Notes under the pieces: generated by a model
What the model saw: the letters and a program-made list of their open reading frames with translations, nothing else
What the model was told of the DNA's origin: nothing
The model's database searches: none
Source of the DNA: Nocardioides sp. HDW12B
Lineage (GTDB): Bacteria; Actinomycetota; Actinomycetes; Propionibacteriales; Nocardioidaceae
Length of the DNA stretch: 64,000 nucleotides
Direction: 5' to 3'
Assembly (NCBI RefSeq): GCF_011299595.1
Contig: NZ_CP049867.1
Span: forward strand, 186,001 to 250,000
Shown here: positions 1-7,872 of the stretch, one piece after another
Layout of the letters: the number at the start of each line of letters is the position of its first letter
Numbering within the stretch: position 1 is the first letter of the stretch
Translations under genes and position numbers: made by a program

Positions 1-1
1 C

Positions 2-364
2 ATCGAGCTGTGGTCGATGTGCGAGCACCACCTGGTGCCGTTCACCGGGGTGGCGCACGTCGGCTACATCCCCAACGACAACGGCCGGATCACGGGGCTG
101 TCGAAGCTGGCCCGCACCGTGGACGTCTTCTCCCGGCGCCCGCAGGTGCAGGAGCGGCTGACGACCCAGGTCGCCGACGCGATGATGGAGATCCTGCAGG
201 CCAAGGGCGCCATCGTCGTCATCGAGGCCGAGCACCTCTGCATGACGATGCGCGGCGTCAAGAAGCCCGGCGCCAAGACCATCACCTCCGCCATCCGCGG
301 CGTCATGCACAACGCCGCCACGCGGTCCGAGGCGATGAGCCTCATCATGCACGGCACCCGCTGA
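2..364 (+). CDS. folE: GTP cyclohydrolase I, C-terminal part (5' end outside window)
   Basis: FolE converts GTP to 7,8-dihydroneopterin triphosphate, the first step of folate (tetrahydropterin) synthesis, in the cytoplasm. Only the last 120 residues are present; the frame is open from base 2, so the start lies upstream of the window. Visible family motifs are MCEHHLVPF, with the Cys and His zinc ligands, GYIPND shortly after it, and EHLCMTMRG, with the second zinc-binding Cys, followed by the basic KKPGAKT stretch. The protein ends normally in HGTR. It heads the folate genes folP, folB and folK, but is separated from folP by about 540 bp of repeat-containing DNA, so it is probably transcribed apart from them. 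Identification is secure; only the N-terminus is unseen. Confidence 0.95.
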   Translation: MELWSMCEHHLVPFTGVAHVGYIPNDNGRITGLSKLARTVDVFSRRPQVQERLTTQVADAMMEILQAKGAIVVIEAEHLCMTMRGVKKPGAKTITSAIRGVMHNAATRSEAMSLIMHGTR

Positions 365-380
365 CCCCCCTCCACTCCCC

Positions 381-468
381 GCGAAGCGTCGCTCGTGTAC
401 GCGCGAAGCGTCGCTCGTGCACCCGCGAAGCGTCAACGGTGTACGCGCGAAGCGTCACTCGTGCGCGC
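381..468 (+). repeat. four tandem 22-bp repeats
   Basis: Units begin at 381, 403, 425 and 447, exactly 22 bp apart. Each starts with the identical 10-mer GCGAAGCGTC, followed by a variable half of the form (G/A)CTCGTG(T/C)AC; the third unit has AACGGTGTAC. The spacing equals about two helical turns, which would place every unit on the same DNA face. Two inverted copies lie near 833-867. Confidence 0.8.
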
Positions 469-655
469 CGCCAGCACGTCGACGTACGTCGGGGCGGGCG
501 TCGGCACCCCGACGCAGCCAGTGTCAGCGGGCCGACGGTCCGGGAGGTCGCCGCGGAGCAGAGTGGGGACCTCAGCCCGGTAGCACCCGGCCCCAGGGCC
601 AGGTCAGCACCGGGACGTCGTGAGCCAGCAGGCTCGCACCGGAGGGAGAGGTCCC

Positions 656-799
656 GTGTTCACTCGCAAGAGCCAGCCCCGTCGCCACCGCGGCGCCACC
701 CACGTCCCCGCTCAGCGCTCGTCGATCCCGTTGGGGGCCGGCCCCGCTGCTGCCCTCGCTGCCCCGCTCGGGCGACGCAGCGGCTCGAATGCCTGGTGA
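656..799 (+). CDS. possible small basic protein, 47 aa
   Basis: This short ORF starts with GTG at 656, preceded at good distance by the purine-rich ribosome-binding site GGAGGGAGAGG (640-650), the best such site in the folE-folP gap. The product begins VFTRKSQPRRHRG, is rich in Arg, Pro and Ala, and has no recognisable domain, membrane segment or signal peptide. Its stop codon lies inside a strong hairpin (795-826) that could act as a terminator. The Shine-Dalgarno, ORF and hairpin order is what a genuine small gene would show, but composition alone would leave many such ORFs open by chance at this GC content. It lies between the inverted 22-bp repeats, so it may be the cargo of a small element. 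No function can be assigned. Confidence 0.3.
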   Translation: MFTRKSQPRRHRGATHVPAQRSSIPLGAGPAAALAAPLGRRSGSNAW

Positions 800-826
800 C
801 CCGAGGCGCTCGAGCGTCTCGGCACC
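795..826. terminator. 32-bp near-palindrome, possible terminator hairpin
   Basis: The sequence runs GGTGACCCGAGGCGCT then CGAGCGTCTCGGCACC and folds on itself with three mismatched pairs. It spans the stop codon of the small ORF and lies next to the inverted repeat copies. There is no T-tract, so any termination would be weak or factor-assisted. Confidence 0.4.
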
Positions 827-832
827 TGCAGA

Positions 833-867
833 AGTGACGCTTCGCGCGTGCACGAGTGACGCTTCGT
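833..867 (-). repeat. two inverted copies of the 22-bp repeat
   Basis: Read on the minus strand, two units follow each other 22 bp apart, starting at 867 (ACGAAGCGTCACTCGTGCAC) and 845 (GCGAAGCGTCACTTC). They match the plus-strand cluster at 381-468 in sequence and spacing. Together the two clusters bracket about 365 bp of unique DNA in inverted orientation. Confidence 0.7.
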
Positions 868-891
868 GGGGGCCGGGGGGAGGGGGGCGGA

Positions 892-897
892 TAGGGT
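892..897 (+). promoter_or_regulatory. leaderless -10 box of folP
   Basis: TAGGGT lies 6 bp upstream of the GTG start of folP and no ribosome-binding site precedes that start. Transcription should begin at or next to the start codon. Confidence 0.55.
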
Positions 898-903
898 TCG
901 CGG

Positions 904-1872
904 GTGACGGCTGACGCGGGCGGACCGAGCGGGCGGGAGCAGGTGGCGGGGGTGTCTGGGCTGCCGCGGCACCTGGCCGGGACCGGTCGCTGCCTGGTCA
1001 TGGGGATCCTCAACGTCACCCCGGACTCCTTCTCCGACGGCGGCCTGTACGCCGACCCGGCGGCCGGGATCGCGCGTGGCCTCGCCCTCCACCAGAGCGG
1101 GGCGGACCTCGTCGACGTCGGCGGGGAGTCGACCCGCCCCGGAGCGCGCCGTCCCAGCCAGGACGAGGAGCTGGCCCGCGTCGTCCCCGTCGTCCGAGCG
1201 CTGGCCGAGCAGGGCGTGGTCGTCTCCGTCGACACCATGCGGGCCGAGGTCGCCCGCCGCTCGGTCGAGGCCGGCGCCGCGGTCGTCAACGACGTCTCCG
1301 GCGGCCTGGCCGACCCCGCCATGCTCGCCACGGTCGCCGACCTCGGCGTTCCCTACGTGCTCATGCACTGGCGGGCGCACTCCGTCACCATGCAGCAGCA
1401 CACGACGTACGGCGACGTGGTCGCCGACGTGACCGACGAGCTGTCCCAACGCCTCGAGGCGGCGAGCGCCGTCGGGCTCGAGGCCGACCGGATCATCCTC
1501 GACCCGGGCATCGGCTTCTCCAAGGACACCGACCAGAACTGGCAGCTGCTGGCCGGCCTGGACGCCCTGCGGTCCCTGGGGCGCCCGGTCCTGGTCGGGG
1601 TCAGCCGCAAGCGCTTCCTCGGCGAGCTGCTGGCCGCCGACGGCGTGCTGCGGCCGCCGCGCGAGCGCGACGACGCCTCGCACGCGGCGGCAGTGCTGGC
1701 CGCGGAGGCGGGCGCCTGGTGCGTGCGCACCCACGAGGTCGCGGCGGTCGCCGACGCCGTCGCGGTGGTCGCGCGGTGGCAGACCGCCCGCGCCGCCTCG
1801 ACCCCGGCCACGCCCGGCGCCACCCCCGGCGCCACCTCGACGCCGGCCACCCCGGGCGGGGGAGCGCGGTGA
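904..1872 (+). CDS. folP: dihydropteroate synthase
   Basis: FolP condenses dihydropterin pyrophosphate with p-aminobenzoate to dihydropteroate and is the sulfonamide target. The 322-residue protein shows the whole TIM-barrel signature: NVTPDSFSDG (about residues 37-46), GGESTRPGA (73-81, sulfonamide/pABA loop), NDVSGG, the late DPGIGFSKD pterin-site segment, and SRKRF. After the catalytic domain there is a 25-residue tail made of repeated Thr-Pro-Ala-Thr-Pro-Gly units, which is unusual and probably disordered. The GTG start at 904 is preferred because TAGGGT sits 6 bp upstream, suggesting a leaderless message. The stop overlaps the GTG of the NTF2-like gene by four bases, so folP opens a co-translated run to folK. 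Confidence 0.95.
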   Translation: MTADAGGPSGREQVAGVSGLPRHLAGTGRCLVMGILNVTPDSFSDGGLYADPAAGIARGLALHQSGADLVDVGGESTRPGARRPSQDEELARVVPVVRALAEQGVVVSVDTMRAEVARRSVEAGAAVVNDVSGGLADPAMLATVADLGVPYVLMHWRAHSVTMQQHTTYGDVVADVTDELSQRLEAASAVGLEADRIILDPGIGFSKDTDQNWQLLAGLDALRSLGRPVLVGVSRKRFLGELLAADGVLRPPRERDDASHAAAVLAAEAGAWCVRTHEVAAVADAVAVVARWQTARAASTPATPGATPGATSTPATPGGGAR

Positions 1873-2276
1873 CCCCGGACCAGCAGGACGTCGCAGCGGC
1901 GAACGAGGCCTTCTACGGCGCGGTCGAGCGAGGAGACCTCGACGCCCTCACCGGGCTCTGGTGCACCGAGGAGACGGCGGTGTGCGTGCACCCCGGCGCG
2001 ACCCCGATCCACGGCACCCGCAACGTGCTGCGCAGCTGGGCGCTGATCATGGCCAACACCGACTACATCCAGTTCTTCCTCACCGACGTCACCGTCAGCG
2101 TCAACGGCGACGTGGCGACCGTCACGTGCCGCGAGAACATCCTGACCGCGGCCGACAGCGGTCCCCAGGGCTTCAACGGCGGCCTGGCCGAGGCGCTGAA
2201 CGTCTTCGTCCGGCGCCCGGGGGGTTGGCGCCTGTGGGTGCACCAGGCGTCGCCGGTAGTCTCGGAGGCCGGATGA
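1869..2276 (+). CDS. NTF2/SnoaL-like fold protein
   Basis: This 135-residue protein looks like the nuclear transport factor 2-like (SnoaL_3/DUF4440) family: an N-terminal helix with AAANEAFYGAVERGD, then LTGLWCTEETAVCVHPG, and a beta-rich second half ending in WRLWVHQASPV. In this family the cone-shaped fold binds small ligands or acts as a simple isomerase or dehydratase, and no fixed function is known. It overlaps folP by GTGA and folB by ATGA, so it is certainly co-translated with folate enzymes. That placement, conserved in many actinobacteria as far as I recall, suggests a role near pterin metabolism, but this is inference. The conserved CVHPG motif marks the likely pocket. Confidence 0.85.
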   Translation: MTPDQQDVAAANEAFYGAVERGDLDALTGLWCTEETAVCVHPGATPIHGTRNVLRSWALIMANTDYIQFFLTDVTVSVNGDVATVTCRENILTAADSGPQGFNGGLAEALNVFVRRPGGWRLWVHQASPVVSEAG

Positions 2277-2665
2277 CCACCACACCGCGCACCCTGACCC
2301 CGCCCTCGGACCGCCTCCGGGTTCGCGGCATCGAGGTGTTCGCCCACCACGGCGTGCTGGATCACGAGCGCCGCGACGGGCAGACCTTCCTCGTCGACCT
2401 CGACCTCGAGGTCGACACCGCCGAGGCGGCCGCCACGGACGACCTGACCCGCACGGTCGACTACGGTTCCCTCGTCACCGACGTGGTGGCCGCAGTCCAG
2501 TCCGACCCGGTGGACCTCATCGAGACCGTTGCGGAGCGGGTCGCGGGCGTGTGCTTGGCTCGTGAGCGCGTGCGGTCGGTGGACGTGACCGTGCACAAGC
2601 CCGACGCACCCATCCCGGCGACCTTCGCGGACGTCGAACTGACCATCAACCGGAGGCGTGGATGA
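2273..2665 (+). CDS. folB: dihydroneopterin aldolase
   Basis: FolB cleaves 7,8-dihydroneopterin to 6-hydroxymethyl-dihydropterin and glycolaldehyde. The 130-residue protein has the tunnelling-fold features of the family: GIEVFAHHGVLDHER (19-33), the QTFLVDLDL strand (37-45), TVDYGSLV (61-68) with the conserved Tyr, IETVAERVA, and VHKPDAPIP (107-115) containing the catalytic Lys. An N-terminal stretch of about 13 residues precedes the domain. The ATG at 2273 overlaps the upstream stop and the gene's own stop overlaps folK (ATGA), consistent with translational coupling of consecutive pathway steps. Confidence 0.95.
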   Translation: MTTTPRTLTPPSDRLRVRGIEVFAHHGVLDHERRDGQTFLVDLDLEVDTAEAAATDDLTRTVDYGSLVTDVVAAVQSDPVDLIETVAERVAGVCLARERVRSVDVTVHKPDAPIPATFADVELTINRRRG

Positions 2666-3231
2666 GCGAGACCCCCAACCCCAACTACGTGGACTCGGAC
2701 ACGTTGACCGGGGAGATGCGACCGATCCGCCGCTGCGTGATCTCGCTGGGCTCGAACCTGGGCGACCGACTCTCCAAGCTCCAGGGCGCCGTCGACACGC
2801 TCTCCGACACCCCGGAGGTGTGGCTCACGGCGGTCTCGAGCGTCTACGAGACGGCCCCGGTCGACGCCCCCGAGGGCTCGGAGCCGTTCCTCAACGCGAT
2901 CGTGCTGTTCGACACGACGCTGCCGGCGCACACCCTGCTGGACCGCGCGCACGCGGTCGAGGACGCGTTCGGCCGCGAGCGCGACGGCGTCCCGAACTCC
3001 CCGCGCACCCTGGACGTCGACCTCATCGTGGTGGGGGAGCGCCGCGCGGACGACGACGACCTGAAGCTGCCGCACCCGCGCGCGCACGAGCGCGGCTTCG
3101 TGCTGGTGCCCTGGGCCGAGATCGAGCCCGACGCGGAGATCCCCGGCGTGGGACCGGTCGCCGAGTTGGCGGAGAAGGTCGGCTCGTCCGGCCTGCTGCT
3201 GCGCGACGACCTGGTCCTCGAGACGTCCTGA
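2662..3231 (+). CDS. folK: 6-hydroxymethyl-7,8-dihydropterin pyrophosphokinase (HPPK)
   Basis: FolK transfers pyrophosphate from ATP to hydroxymethyl-dihydropterin, making the substrate for FolP. The 189-residue protein carries SLGSNLGD (28-35), VYETAPVD, the hallmark PRTLDVDL (114-121) with the two metal-binding Asp residues, and PHPR (137-140). About 24 residues precede the first core strand, longer than the E. coli enzyme. Start ATG at 2662 is fixed by the ATGA overlap with folB. Together with folE, folP and folB it leaves only the aminodeoxychorismate branch and dihydrofolate steps to be encoded elsewhere. Confidence 0.95.
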   Translation: MSETPNPNYVDSDTLTGEMRPIRRCVISLGSNLGDRLSKLQGAVDTLSDTPEVWLTAVSSVYETAPVDAPEGSEPFLNAIVLFDTTLPAHTLLDRAHAVEDAFGRERDGVPNSPRTLDVDLIVVGERRADDDDLKLPHPRAHERGFVLVPWAEIEPDAEIPGVGPVAELAEKVGSSGLLLRDDLVLETS

Positions 3232-3719
3232 GCACGCCGGACCCCGACGGGCCCCCCGACGGACCTCCGCGGCTCGGGCTCACCGACCCGCGCAGCCTGA
3301 CGGCGCTGGGCACGGGCGGGCTGGTGCTGGGCTGGTCGGTCCGCGCCGTGGCGACCCGCCTGGGCCTCACCGTGCCGACGGTCACCTGGCTCCAGGTCAT
3401 CGGCCTCGCGGTCGGCGCCGGGATCGTCGCCCTGACCGCGCGCCACACCCGCCGCGCCGTACGCCGACGCACGGGCGACCTGCGCCCGCACGAGGCGGTC
3501 AACCGGCTCGTGCTGGGCAAGGCGTGCGCGCTCGTGGGCGCGCTGGTCGCCGGCGGGTACGTCGGAGCGGCGATCAGCTGGGTCGGTGCGCTGTCCGAGC
3601 GGGCCGACGACAACGTCGTGCGCTCGGCCGTCGCCGCCCTCGCGGGGGCCGCGCTCATGGCAGCCGGCCTGCTGCTGGAGCGCGCGTGTCGGACCGGGGA
3701 CGAGCCGCCTCCGTCCTAG
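3228..3719 (+). CDS. DUF3180-like membrane protein
   Basis: A membrane protein of about 163 residues with four predicted hydrophobic segments: LGTGGLVLGWSVRAVATRLG, WLQVIGLAVGAGIVALTA, ALVGALVAGGYVGAAISW and AVAALAGAALMAAGLLLE. The charged loop between segments 2 and 3 (RHTRRAVRRR) suggests a cytoplasmic orientation. A DUF3180 protein directly downstream of folK is the usual actinobacterial order, and this call rests on that order plus topology. No ATG or GTG lies at a sensible place: the frame is open from within folK, and the most economical start is the CTG at 3228 that overlaps the folK stop. The start is therefore uncertain, and the function is unknown. Confidence 0.7.
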   Translation: MSTPDPDGPPDGPPRLGLTDPRSLTALGTGGLVLGWSVRAVATRLGLTVPTVTWLQVIGLAVGAGIVALTARHTRRAVRRRTGDLRPHEAVNRLVLGKACALVGALVAGGYVGAAISWVGALSERADDNVVRSAVAALAGAALMAAGLLLERACRTGDEPPPS

Positions 3720-3722
3720 AGT
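3717..3722 (+). promoter_or_regulatory. leaderless -10 box
   Basis: TAGAGT, whose first three bases are also the stop codon of the DUF3180-like gene, lies 6 bp before the ATG at 3729. No ribosome-binding site is present. Confidence 0.5.
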
Positions 3723-3728
3723 CGGCCC

Positions 3729-4352
3729 ATGGGTCGTACTCCTGCCGCTCGTCGTCGTCAGCGCAGCGTGCGGGTGGCGTTCGCCGCCGGCGTGCTGCTC
3801 CTCTCCACCGCCGTCGCGGTGACGGCCGTGGTCCTGGCCGACCCGGTCGCGCTCACGGTCGCGGTGGCGTTCTCCGTGGTGTGCGGCTGGGCCGCGCTGC
3901 GCGTCGTCGTCGTCGAGCTGCGCCAGCAGCGTCGTGCCCACGCGCAGGAGCGCTCACGCCTCGCCCAGGACTTCCACGCCGAGATCGCCGAGCAGTCGGT
4001 ACGGCGTCGGGCCGCGCTCGCCGGGTCCGCCCGCGAGGTCGAGCGCACCCGTCTCGCCGAGCGGGCCACCGCCGAGCTGGAGGCCACGCTCCGGCTCTCC
4101 GAGGCGCGTGCCCACCACGCCGAGCACCGGGCCCGGCTTGAGGGCACCCGGGCCGACTCCGCGCAGCGGCGCGTGCACGACCTCGAGGTCTCGCTGGCCA
4201 TCCGCAGCGCCGAGGAGGCCGACGAGCTGGCCTCCTGGGACGCCGGGCACGACGGCTGGGAGGTCGACACGGTGGTCGACCTGCTGAGCTGGTCGTCCGG
4301 CAGCACCCCCTCCGGCGGGTCGGACGGCCCGCCGCAGCGTCGGGCTCTCTAG
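3729..4352 (+). CDS. two-helix membrane protein with long coiled coil
   Basis: A 207-residue protein of unknown function. A basic N-terminus (GRTPAARRRQR) precedes two closely spaced hydrophobic segments, about residues 15-37 and 41-60, followed by a long charged helical region (about 65-165) rich in Arg, Glu and Ala that should form a cytoplasmic coiled coil. The C-terminus carries a short acidic, Trp-containing motif (SWDAGHDGWEVDTVVDLLSW) and a Ser/Gly/Pro tail. The layout resembles small actinobacterial envelope or division-associated scaffolds, but no family can be named. It is probably leaderless (TAGAGT 6 bp upstream) and ends just before a strong terminator, so it closes the folate region. 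Confidence 0.75.
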   Translation: MGRTPAARRRQRSVRVAFAAGVLLLSTAVAVTAVVLADPVALTVAVAFSVVCGWAALRVVVVELRQQRRAHAQERSRLAQDFHAEIAEQSVRRRAALAGSAREVERTRLAERATAELEATLRLSEARAHHAEHRARLEGTRADSAQRRVHDLEVSLAIRSAEEADELASWDAGHDGWEVDTVVDLLSWSSGSTPSGGSDGPPQRRAL

Positions 4353-4372
4353 ACCACGCGCCCCTCCTCCTC

Positions 4373-4410
4373 CCGACAGCCCGGCTCCGGCCGGGCTGTC
4401 GGCTTTTTCT
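4373..4410 (+). terminator. strong intrinsic terminator
   Basis: A perfect 13-bp stem (CCGACAGCCCGGC / GCCGGGCTGTCGG, loop TCCG) is followed directly by CTTTTTCT. This is the only classical hairpin-plus-T-tract terminator seen in the window, and it separates the folate block from the dehydrogenase operon. Confidence 0.9.
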
Positions 4411-4422
4411 GCCGTCCGCCTC

Positions 4423-4452
4423 TTGCCCCGGGTGACCCCGGTCACTTATGTT
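4423..4452 (+). promoter_or_regulatory. promoter of the dehydrogenase operon with palindromic site
   Basis: TTGCCC (4423-4428) and TATGTT (4447-4452) are 18 bp apart. The spacer contains GTGACCCCGGTCAC (4432-4445), a perfect GTGA-N6-TCAC palindrome of CRP/GlxR form. The same 14-mer occupies the promoter at 7952-7981. A site inside the spacer would favour repression. Confidence 0.6.
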
Positions 4453-4453
4453 C
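4441..4453 (-). promoter_or_regulatory. candidate SorC-regulator site
   Basis: On the minus strand this reads GAACATAAGTGAC. GAACATACGTGAC occurs at 7988-8000 upstream of the SorC-family regulator, a 12-of-13 match in opposite orientation. Just downstream, GTGCACAT (4454-4461) and ATGTGCAC (4483-4490) form a further inverted repeat. Binding is inferred, not shown. Confidence 0.45.
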
Positions 4454-4505
4454 GTGCACATCGGTTCATGCGTGACGCACATATGTGCACAACCCAGGAG
4501 TACGG

Positions 4506-5483
4506 ATGCCCCTCTCGCCCCTTCTCGACGTCGACCGTGGCCGCGCCGCGCTGCGCACCATGTGGCAGATCCGCCGCTTCGAGGAGGCCGTCGACGACCT
4601 CTTCGCCCGCGGGCTCATGCACGGCACGATGCACCTCTCGATCGGCCAGGAGGCCTCGGCCACCGGCGTCTGCCTGGCGCTGACCGACGGTGACGCCATC
4701 ACCTCGACCCACCGCGGTCACGGGCACTGCATCGCGCAGGGCGCCGACCTGGTGCGGATGATGGCCGAGCTGCTCGCCAAGGAGACCGGCTACTGCCGTG
4801 GCCGCGGCGGCTCGATGCACATCGCGGACGTCGCCACCGGCAACCTCGGCGCCAACGGCATCGTCGCCGGTGGCATCCCGATCGCGGCGGGCGCAGCGCT
4901 GGCCTACCAGATGCGCGGCGAGGACCACGTCGTCGCGTGCTTCTTCGGCGACGGTGCGGCCAACGAGGGCGCCTTCCACGAGGCGGTCAACCTGGCGGCG
5001 ATCTGGAAGCTCCCCGTGGTCTTCGTGTGCGAGAACAACAAGTACGGCATGTCCTTCTCCACCGAGAAGTCGATGGCGATCGACACCGTGGCCGAGCGCG
5101 CCAAGGGCTACGGCATCCCCGGGGTCACCGTCGACGGCAACGACCTCGAGGCCGTCCACGAGGCCGCCTCGGACGCGGTCGCCCGGGCGCGCGCCGGCGA
5201 GGGCCCGACCCTGCTGGAGAACGTGACCTACCGCTGGAAGGGCCACAGCAAGTCGGACAAGAACCTCTACCGCACCAAGGAGGAGATCACCGAGTGGCGG
5301 GGCAAGGACCCCATCGTCCGCTTCGAGGAGCGTCTCCGCTCGGAGGGCGTGCTCACGCAGGAGGACGTCGACGCGGTGCGCGCCCAGGCGCTCGAGGACG
5401 TGCGCAACGCCGTCCGCGAGGCCAACTCCGCCCCCGACGCCGACCCGACCGACCTCCTCGACGCCGTCTTCGCGTCGGCCTGA
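4506..5483 (+). CDS. thiamine-diphosphate-dependent dehydrogenase E1 alpha (acetoin/2-oxo acid type)
   Basis: E1 alpha of a 2-oxo acid or acetoin dehydrogenase complex; with E1 beta it forms the TPP-dependent decarboxylating or cleaving component. The 325-residue protein shows [24 protein letters not shown], and the TPP/Mg motif [15 protein letters not shown] running to CENNKYGMS. The compact length and [10 protein letters not shown] context are closer to acetoin-dehydrogenase AcoA than to pyruvate dehydrogenase, so substrates could be hydroxyketones rather than 2-oxo acids. The ATG at 4506 is chosen over GTG 4485 because AGGAG lies 5 bp before it. E1 beta and E2 follow immediately; no dihydrolipoamide dehydrogenase is present, so E3 must come from elsewhere. 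Confidence 0.9.
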   Translation: MPLSPLLDVDRGRAALRTMWQIRRFEEAVDDLFARGLMHGTMHLSIGQEASATGVCLALTDGDAITSTHRGHGHCIAQGADLVRMMAELLAKETGYCRGRGGSMHIADVATGNLGANGIVAGGIPIAAGAALAYQMRGEDHVVACFFGDGAANEGAFHEAVNLAAIWKLPVVFVCENNKYGMSFSTEKSMAIDTVAERAKGYGIPGVTVDGNDLEAVHEAASDAVARARAGEGPTLLENVTYRWKGHSKSDKNLYRTKEEITEWRGKDPIVRFEERLRSEGVLTQEDVDAVRAQALEDVRNAVREANSAPDADPTDLLDAVFASA

Positions 5484-5503
5484 GCCCGAGAGGACCAGCA
5501 GCC

Positions 5504-6505
5504 ATGAGCAGCCCCACCAGCACCCGCACCATCACCTACTCCGAGGCCATCCGCGAGGGCATCGGCCAGGCCATGGAGGCCGACGACAGCGTCTTCATGC
5601 TCGGCGAGGACATCGGCGTCTACGGCGGCGCCTTCGGGGTCAGCGGTGACCTCTACCACCGCTTCGGCCCCGAGAGGATCCGGGACACCCCGATCTCCGA
5701 GCTCGGCATCGTCGGCGCCGCCGTCGGCGCCGCGCTGGCGGGCATGCGCCCCATCGTCGAGATCCAGTTCTCCGACTTCACCAACCAGGCGATGGACCAG
5801 ATCGTCAACCAGGCGGCCAAGATCCACTTCATGCTCGGCGGCGCGGCGTCGGTGCCGATGGTGCTCCGGGCCCCGCTCGGCTCCGGCACCGGTGCCGCCG
5901 CCCAGCACTCGCAGAGCCTGGAAGCGTGGTTCGCCCACGTGCCGGGCCTCAAGGTGGTCATGCCGGCCACGGCCGAGGACGCCAAGGGCCTGCTGCTGTC
6001 GGCGATCGACGACCCGAACCCGGTCATCGTGCTCGAGCACAAGCTGCTCTACCGCACCTCCGGCCCGGTCCCCGAGGAGGCCGTGCGCATCCCCCTCGGC
6101 AAGACCGCGGTACGTCGTACCGGCGCGGACCTGTCGATCGTCGCCACCGGCGTGATGGTCTCCCGGGCGCTCGAGGCCGCCGAGACGCTGGCCGCCGAGG
6201 GCATCGAGGTGTCGGTCATCGACCCGCGCACGCTCTCACCGCTCGACGACGCCCCGATCCTCGCCGACGTCGCCCGCACGGGACGGGCCCTGCTCGTGCA
6301 GGAGGCGCCCGGCCACGTCGGCTTCATGGCCGAGATCGCGGCCCGGATCTCCGAGTCGCCGACCCTCTACCGGCTGCTGGCGCCGATCAAGCGGCTGAGC
6401 GGGCTCAACGCCCCCATCCCCTACGCCCCGCAGCTCGAGACGGCCTCCGTGCCGCAGGTCGACGACATCGTCGAGGCGGCCCTGACGATCATGAAGGAGT
6501 CCTGA
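5504..6505 (+). CDS. thiamine-diphosphate-dependent dehydrogenase E1 beta
   Basis: The partner of E1 alpha, 333 residues. It begins after a short Ser/Thr-rich leader with [15 protein letters not shown], then [33 protein letters not shown], a transketolase-type pyrimidine-binding domain, [18 protein letters not shown], and [19 protein letters not shown], with the family's conserved His. The C-terminal transketolase-like domain has [12 protein letters not shown] and [16 protein letters not shown]. The ATG at 5504 is preceded by GAGAGGACC; the gap after E1 alpha is 20 bp. Its stop overlaps the start of E2 by one base (TGATG), indicating tight coupling of the complex subunits. Confidence 0.92.
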   Translation: MSSPTSTRTITYSEAIREGIGQAMEADDSVFMLGEDIGVYGGAFGVSGDLYHRFGPERIRDTPISELGIVGAAVGAALAGMRPIVEIQFSDFTNQAMDQIVNQAAKIHFMLGGAASVPMVLRAPLGSGTGAAAQHSQSLEAWFAHVPGLKVVMPATAEDAKGLLLSAIDDPNPVIVLEHKLLYRTSGPVPEEAVRIPLGKTAVRRTGADLSIVATGVMVSRALEAAETLAAEGIEVSVIDPRTLSPLDDAPILADVARTGRALLVQEAPGHVGFMAEIAARISESPTLYRLLAPIKRLSGLNAPIPYAPQLETASVPQVDDIVEAALTIMKES

Positions 6506-7863
6506 TGGCGCGCCTGGCGATCCGCATGCCCAAGATGTCCATGACCATGACCGAGGGCGAGGTGTCGCAGTGGTCGGCGAAGGTCGGCGACACCGTCACC
6601 GAGGGTGACGTGGTCTGCGAGGTGATGACCGACAAGGTCGACATGGAGGTCGAGTCCACGGTCTCGGGCGTGCTGGCCGAGATCGTCGTCGAGTCCGGCA
6701 CGGTCGACGTCGGCGCCGTCATCGGCTGGGTCGAGGGCGAGGACACCGGGGGAGGGTTCGGCGACCTGCTGAGCGAGCCCGAGAAGGCTCCCGAGCCCGT
6801 CCCGCCCGCGCCGGCCGAGGACGACCTGCCGCAGGCCGGTGCCGCGCTGGCGAACGAGGCGCCCGGCGACGTGCTGCCCACCGAGGCACAGCCGCAGCAG
6901 CCGCAGGAGCCCGCCGACCTCGCATCGGCGGGGGAGGCCCGGGCGACCGAGCGGCAGGACGCCTCCGACGTGCGTCCCCCGGCGAGCAGCATCGTCGCCG
7001 CCGTCCCCCGCGCCCGCGGGCTCGCGACCGAGCGCGGCGTCGACCTGGCGCTGGTGACCGGCACCGGGCCCGAGGGCCTCGTCCGGGTCGGCGACGTGGA
7101 GGCCTACCTCGCGGCCTCCGCGCGCCCGGCCACCACCGAACCTGTCGCAGGCGCTGCGTCGTCCCCCGAGCCGGCGCCTGCGGCAGCCTCCACGGCCCCG
7201 GCGCGCACGGCGGAGCGGCCGGCGAAGGCGCCCACGGACCGCAAGGCGGCCGTGCGTGCGGTGGTGGCCCGCACGATGACGCCGAGTGCCGCGATCCCGC
7301 AGTTCACGGTGTGGCGCGAGATCGAGCTCGACGCCGCCGACACCCAGCGGCGCGGGGTCTCGTGGACCACCGTGCTGCTCCGGGCGTACGCCGCTGCGTT
7401 GCGTGACGTGCCCGACCTGCTGTGCCGCTGGGAGGACGGTCGGGCGACCGACGCCGGTCCGCCCGCGGTCGCGCTCGCCGTCGCCACCGACCGGGGCCTG
7501 CTGGTCCCGATCTTCCGGGAGCCGGACCGCACCGCGGCCCCGGAGCTCGACCAGGAGATCCGCGCCGTCGTCCGCTCGGCCCACACCGGCAAGCTGGACA
7601 AGGCCTACCTCGGGGTGGCCAACGGCTCGGTGTCCAACCTCGGGGGCCAGGGCGTCGACCGCTTCCAGGCGCTGCTGACGCCACCCCAGGCCAGCGTGCT
7701 GAGCCTCGGCAGCATCCGGCAGCGGCCCGTCGCGGTCCCGGGCGGGGTCGGCCTGGCCCTGACCGTCCAGGCCGGTCTGACGGTCGACCACCGGGTCGCC
7801 GACGGCGCGCACGCCGCCACGCTGCTCGCCCGCCTCGCCGAGCGCCTCGGCGCCGGCGGCTGA
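6505..7863 (+). CDS. dihydrolipoamide acyltransferase E2
   Basis: The acyl-transferring core of the complex, 452 residues. The lipoyl domain (1-78) carries MTDKVDMEVES, with Lys44 as the lipoylation site. An Ala/Pro/Glu-rich linker follows, then a peripheral-subunit binding domain (about 170-205, VPRARGLATERGVDLALV...GLVRVGDV), a second linker, and the CAT catalytic domain (about 240-450) ending with LTVDHRVADGAHAA, the DHRxxDG active-site motif. Only one lipoyl domain is present. The organisation is standard for acetoin or branched-chain E2. Its position after E1 alpha and E1 beta, and upstream of a PTS operon with a shared promoter motif, suggests it processes a product of the imported sugar alcohol. 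Confidence 0.9.
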   Translation: MARLAIRMPKMSMTMTEGEVSQWSAKVGDTVTEGDVVCEVMTDKVDMEVESTVSGVLAEIVVESGTVDVGAVIGWVEGEDTGGGFGDLLSEPEKAPEPVPPAPAEDDLPQAGAALANEAPGDVLPTEAQPQQPQEPADLASAGEARATERQDASDVRPPASSIVAAVPRARGLATERGVDLALVTGTGPEGLVRVGDVEAYLAASARPATTEPVAGAASSPEPAPAAASTAPARTAERPAKAPTDRKAAVRAVVARTMTPSAAIPQFTVWREIELDAADTQRRGVSWTTVLLRAYAAALRDVPDLLCRWEDGRATDAGPPAVALAVATDRGLLVPIFREPDRTAAPELDQEIRAVVRSAHTGKLDKAYLGVANGSVSNLGGQGVDRFQALLTPPQASVLSLGSIRQRPVAVPGGVGLALTVQAGLTVDHRVADGAHAATLLARLAERLGAGG

Positions 7864-7872
7864 CGGTCGCAC

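Larger units (their letters stand above)
365..903. other. repeat-bearing intergenic island between folE and folP
   Basis: This 539-bp gap breaks an otherwise tightly packed folate operon. It holds four 22-bp direct repeats at its left side, two copies of the same unit in inverted orientation at its right side, a near-palindromic hairpin, one small ORF with a good ribosome-binding site, and the folP promoter. Longer ORFs across it are repeat-driven, arginine-rich translations with no recognisable family. The arrangement of inverted terminal repeat clusters around a unique core is compatible with a small inserted element, but no transposase or target-site duplication is visible. Confidence 0.6.

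Noticed and set aside
381-867. The 22-bp repeats as a CRISPR array.
   Set aside because: Units abut with no unique spacers of uniform length, and no cas genes are nearby.
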